Below, piece by piece: positions 63,186 to 64,000 of a stretch of 64,000 bases of DNA (positions are counted from its first letter, which is position 1; every line of letters starts with the position of its first letter). The notes beneath the pieces were generated by a model that saw nothing but the letters and a program-made list of their open reading frames with translations, was not told the origin of the DNA and did not search any database. A program made the translations under genes and the position numbers. This DNA is from Loxodes magnus (taxonomy: Eukaryota > Ciliophora > Karyorelictea > Loxodida > Loxodidae): contig CAMPDV010002122.1 of the NCBI GenBank assembly GCA_946699065.1, forward strand, positions 1 through 64,000, written 5' to 3'.

Positions 63186-63262
63186 GTATTTAGAAAAGTG
63201 AAGAAGTAAAGTAAGAAAAGAAGATAGAATTTCAGTTTTAAAGAGTATGTTTTATGTAATAA
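63186..63262 (+). repeat. Reference monomer, 77-bp ttttatgtaata-tail subtype
   Basis: The last third of the unit reads tatgttttatgtaataa in place of tatgctttgagaagta, several bases different and one base longer. A sub-form lacks one A just before it (cagttttaagagtatg) and is then 76 bp; it often lies beside units with gtaagtaaag in place of gtaagaaaag. Another sub-form reads gagcatg in place of gagtatg. This is the second most conspicuous tail module after the canonical one. Confidence 0.92.
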
Positions 63263-64000
63263 GTATTTAGAAAAGTGAAGAAGTAAAGCAAGAAAAGAAG
63301 ATAAATTTCAGTTTTAAAGAGTATGCTTTGAGAAGTAGTATTTAGAAAAGTGAAGAAGTAAAGTAAGAAAAGAAGATAGAATTTCAGTTTTAAAGAGTAT
63401 GCTTTGAGAAGTAGTATTTATAAAAGTGAAGAAGTAAAGTAAGAAAAGAAGATAAATTTCAGTTTTAAAGAGTATGCTTTGAGAAGTAGTATTTAGAAAA
63501 GTGAAGAAGTAAAGTAAGAAAAGAAGATAGAATTTCAGTTTTAAAGAGTATGTTTTATGTAATAAGTATTTATAAAAGTGAAGAAGTAAAGTAAGAAAAG
63601 AAGATAGAATTTCAGTTTTAAAGAGTATGCTTTGAGAAGTAGTATTTATAAAAGTGAAGAAGTAAAGTAAGAAAAGAAGATAGAATTTCAGTTTTAAAGA
63701 GTATGCTTTGAGAAGTAGTATTTAGAAAAGTGAAGAAGTAAAGTAAGAAAAGAAGATAAATTTCAGTTTTAAAGAGTATGCTTTGAGAAGTAGTATTTAT
63801 AAAAGTGAAGAAGTAAAGCAAGAAAAGAAGATAGAATTTCAGTTTTAAAGAGTATGTTTTATGTAATAAGTATTTAGAAAAGTGAAGAAGTAAAGCAAGA
63901 AAAGAAGATAGAATTTCAGTTTTAAAGAGCATGTTTTATGTAATAAGTATTTAGAAAAGTGAAGAAGTAAAGCAAGAAAAGAAGATAGAATTTCAGTTTT

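Larger units (their letters stand above)
13717..64000 (+). repeat. AT-rich ~76-bp satellite array, main orientation
   Basis: Uninterrupted head-to-tail array, about 660 copies, with a purine-rich + strand. The unit runs gtatttagaaaagtgaagaa, gtaaagtaagaaaagaagat, agaatttcagttttaaagag, then a tail of tatgctttgagaagta or a variant. The unit has no CpG. I found no transposon, no single-copy island and no gene in the 50 kb. The array continues past the right edge of the window. Subtypes are mixed, but their order recurs in long blocks, showing higher-order duplication. Most neighbouring units differ by a few substitutions or one-base indels, so homogenisation is strong. A centromeric or other heterochromatic role is inference only; the sequence itself shows just the array. 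Confidence 0.97.

Noticed and set aside
63618..63932. Minus-strand frame of 104 codons starting with ATG
   Set aside because: The ATG comes from the gagcatg variant unit, and the rest is ordinary satellite reading. Nothing separates it from the other repeat-derived frames.
1..64000. CRISPR array
   Set aside because: The period is regular, but there are no unique spacers: the whole 76 bp is conserved from unit to unit.
1..64000. Telomeric repeat or simple microsatellite
   Set aside because: The unit is about 76 bp with complex sequence; no short telomere-like motif is repeated.
1..64000. CENP-B box or another named centromere motif
   Set aside because: The unit has no CpG, and nothing resembling the CENP-B box is present. 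A centromeric role cannot be read from sequence alone.
13717..64000. Promoter-like elements (ttttaaag, tatttata) and heat-shock-like GAA blocks
   Set aside because: They occur in most or all units as part of the repeat, have no associated gene, and match only by low complexity.
13717..64000. Terminal inverted repeats of a giant mobile element
   Set aside because: The arms consist wholly of satellite and meet at the centre with a 1-nt spacer. There is no internal cargo, transposase or target-site duplication.
1..64000. tRNA, rRNA or other structured RNA genes
   Set aside because: No cloverleaf-like or rRNA-like sequence is seen; all positions are accounted for by satellite units.

Overview
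The whole window is one satellite-type tandem repeat array. I see no protein-coding gene, RNA gene, transposon, CRISPR array or single-copy sequence anywhere in the 64 kb. The unit is about 76 bp (75-79 bp depending on subtype), roughly 840 copies by division. It is about 26% G+C. In the right-hand orientation the + strand is strongly purine-rich: the canonical unit at 63110-63185 has 35 A, 21 T, 18 G and 2 C. An uninterrupted array of this size and base composition points to heterochromatin (centromeric, pericentromeric or subtelomeric) of a eukaryote. The species cannot be told from the sequence, and I do not recognise the satellite family.

Layout. Positions 1-13715 carry the array in one orientation (pyrimidine-rich + strand). 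At 13716 it flips, and 13717-64000 carries the opposite orientation. The flip is the centre of a very large, almost perfect palindrome: position x pairs with 27432-x. The order of subtype variants in the left arm is reproduced in mirror image in the right arm out to the window edge, so the palindrome spans at least 1-27431 with a 1-nt spacer. The arms differ at the sites I compared almost only by single-base, mostly homopolymer, indels. It is either a recent inverted duplication or a foldback artefact of sequencing or assembly.

The right-hand array has clear higher-order structure. Monomers fall into subtypes set by the tail module, the gataaatttc deletion and several private substitutions. 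The order of subtypes acts as a barcode, and long blocks of it recur: 19.7-31.3 kb at 42.4-54.1 kb (offset about 22.68 kb), 33.5-38.4 kb at 38.4-43.2 kb (offset about 4.86 kb, adjacent), 21.75-24.17 kb at 26.86-29.28 kb (5.11 kb), 51.2-53.1 kb at 54.4-56.3 kb (3.20 kb), and 30.9-35.4 kb at 56.7-61.2 kb (about 25.8 kb). A two-monomer marker cassette recurs at roughly 5 kb in part of the array. This is the pattern expected from unequal exchange or amplification of multi-monomer blocks.

Open reading frames exist only because some monomers lack stops over 2-5 units. Nearly all begin at TTG, they change frame every unit because 76 is not a multiple of 3, and I do not regard any as genes. Two zones (about 45.3-50.4 kb and 59.4-60.5 kb) have clustered one-base indels that look like poor consensus.
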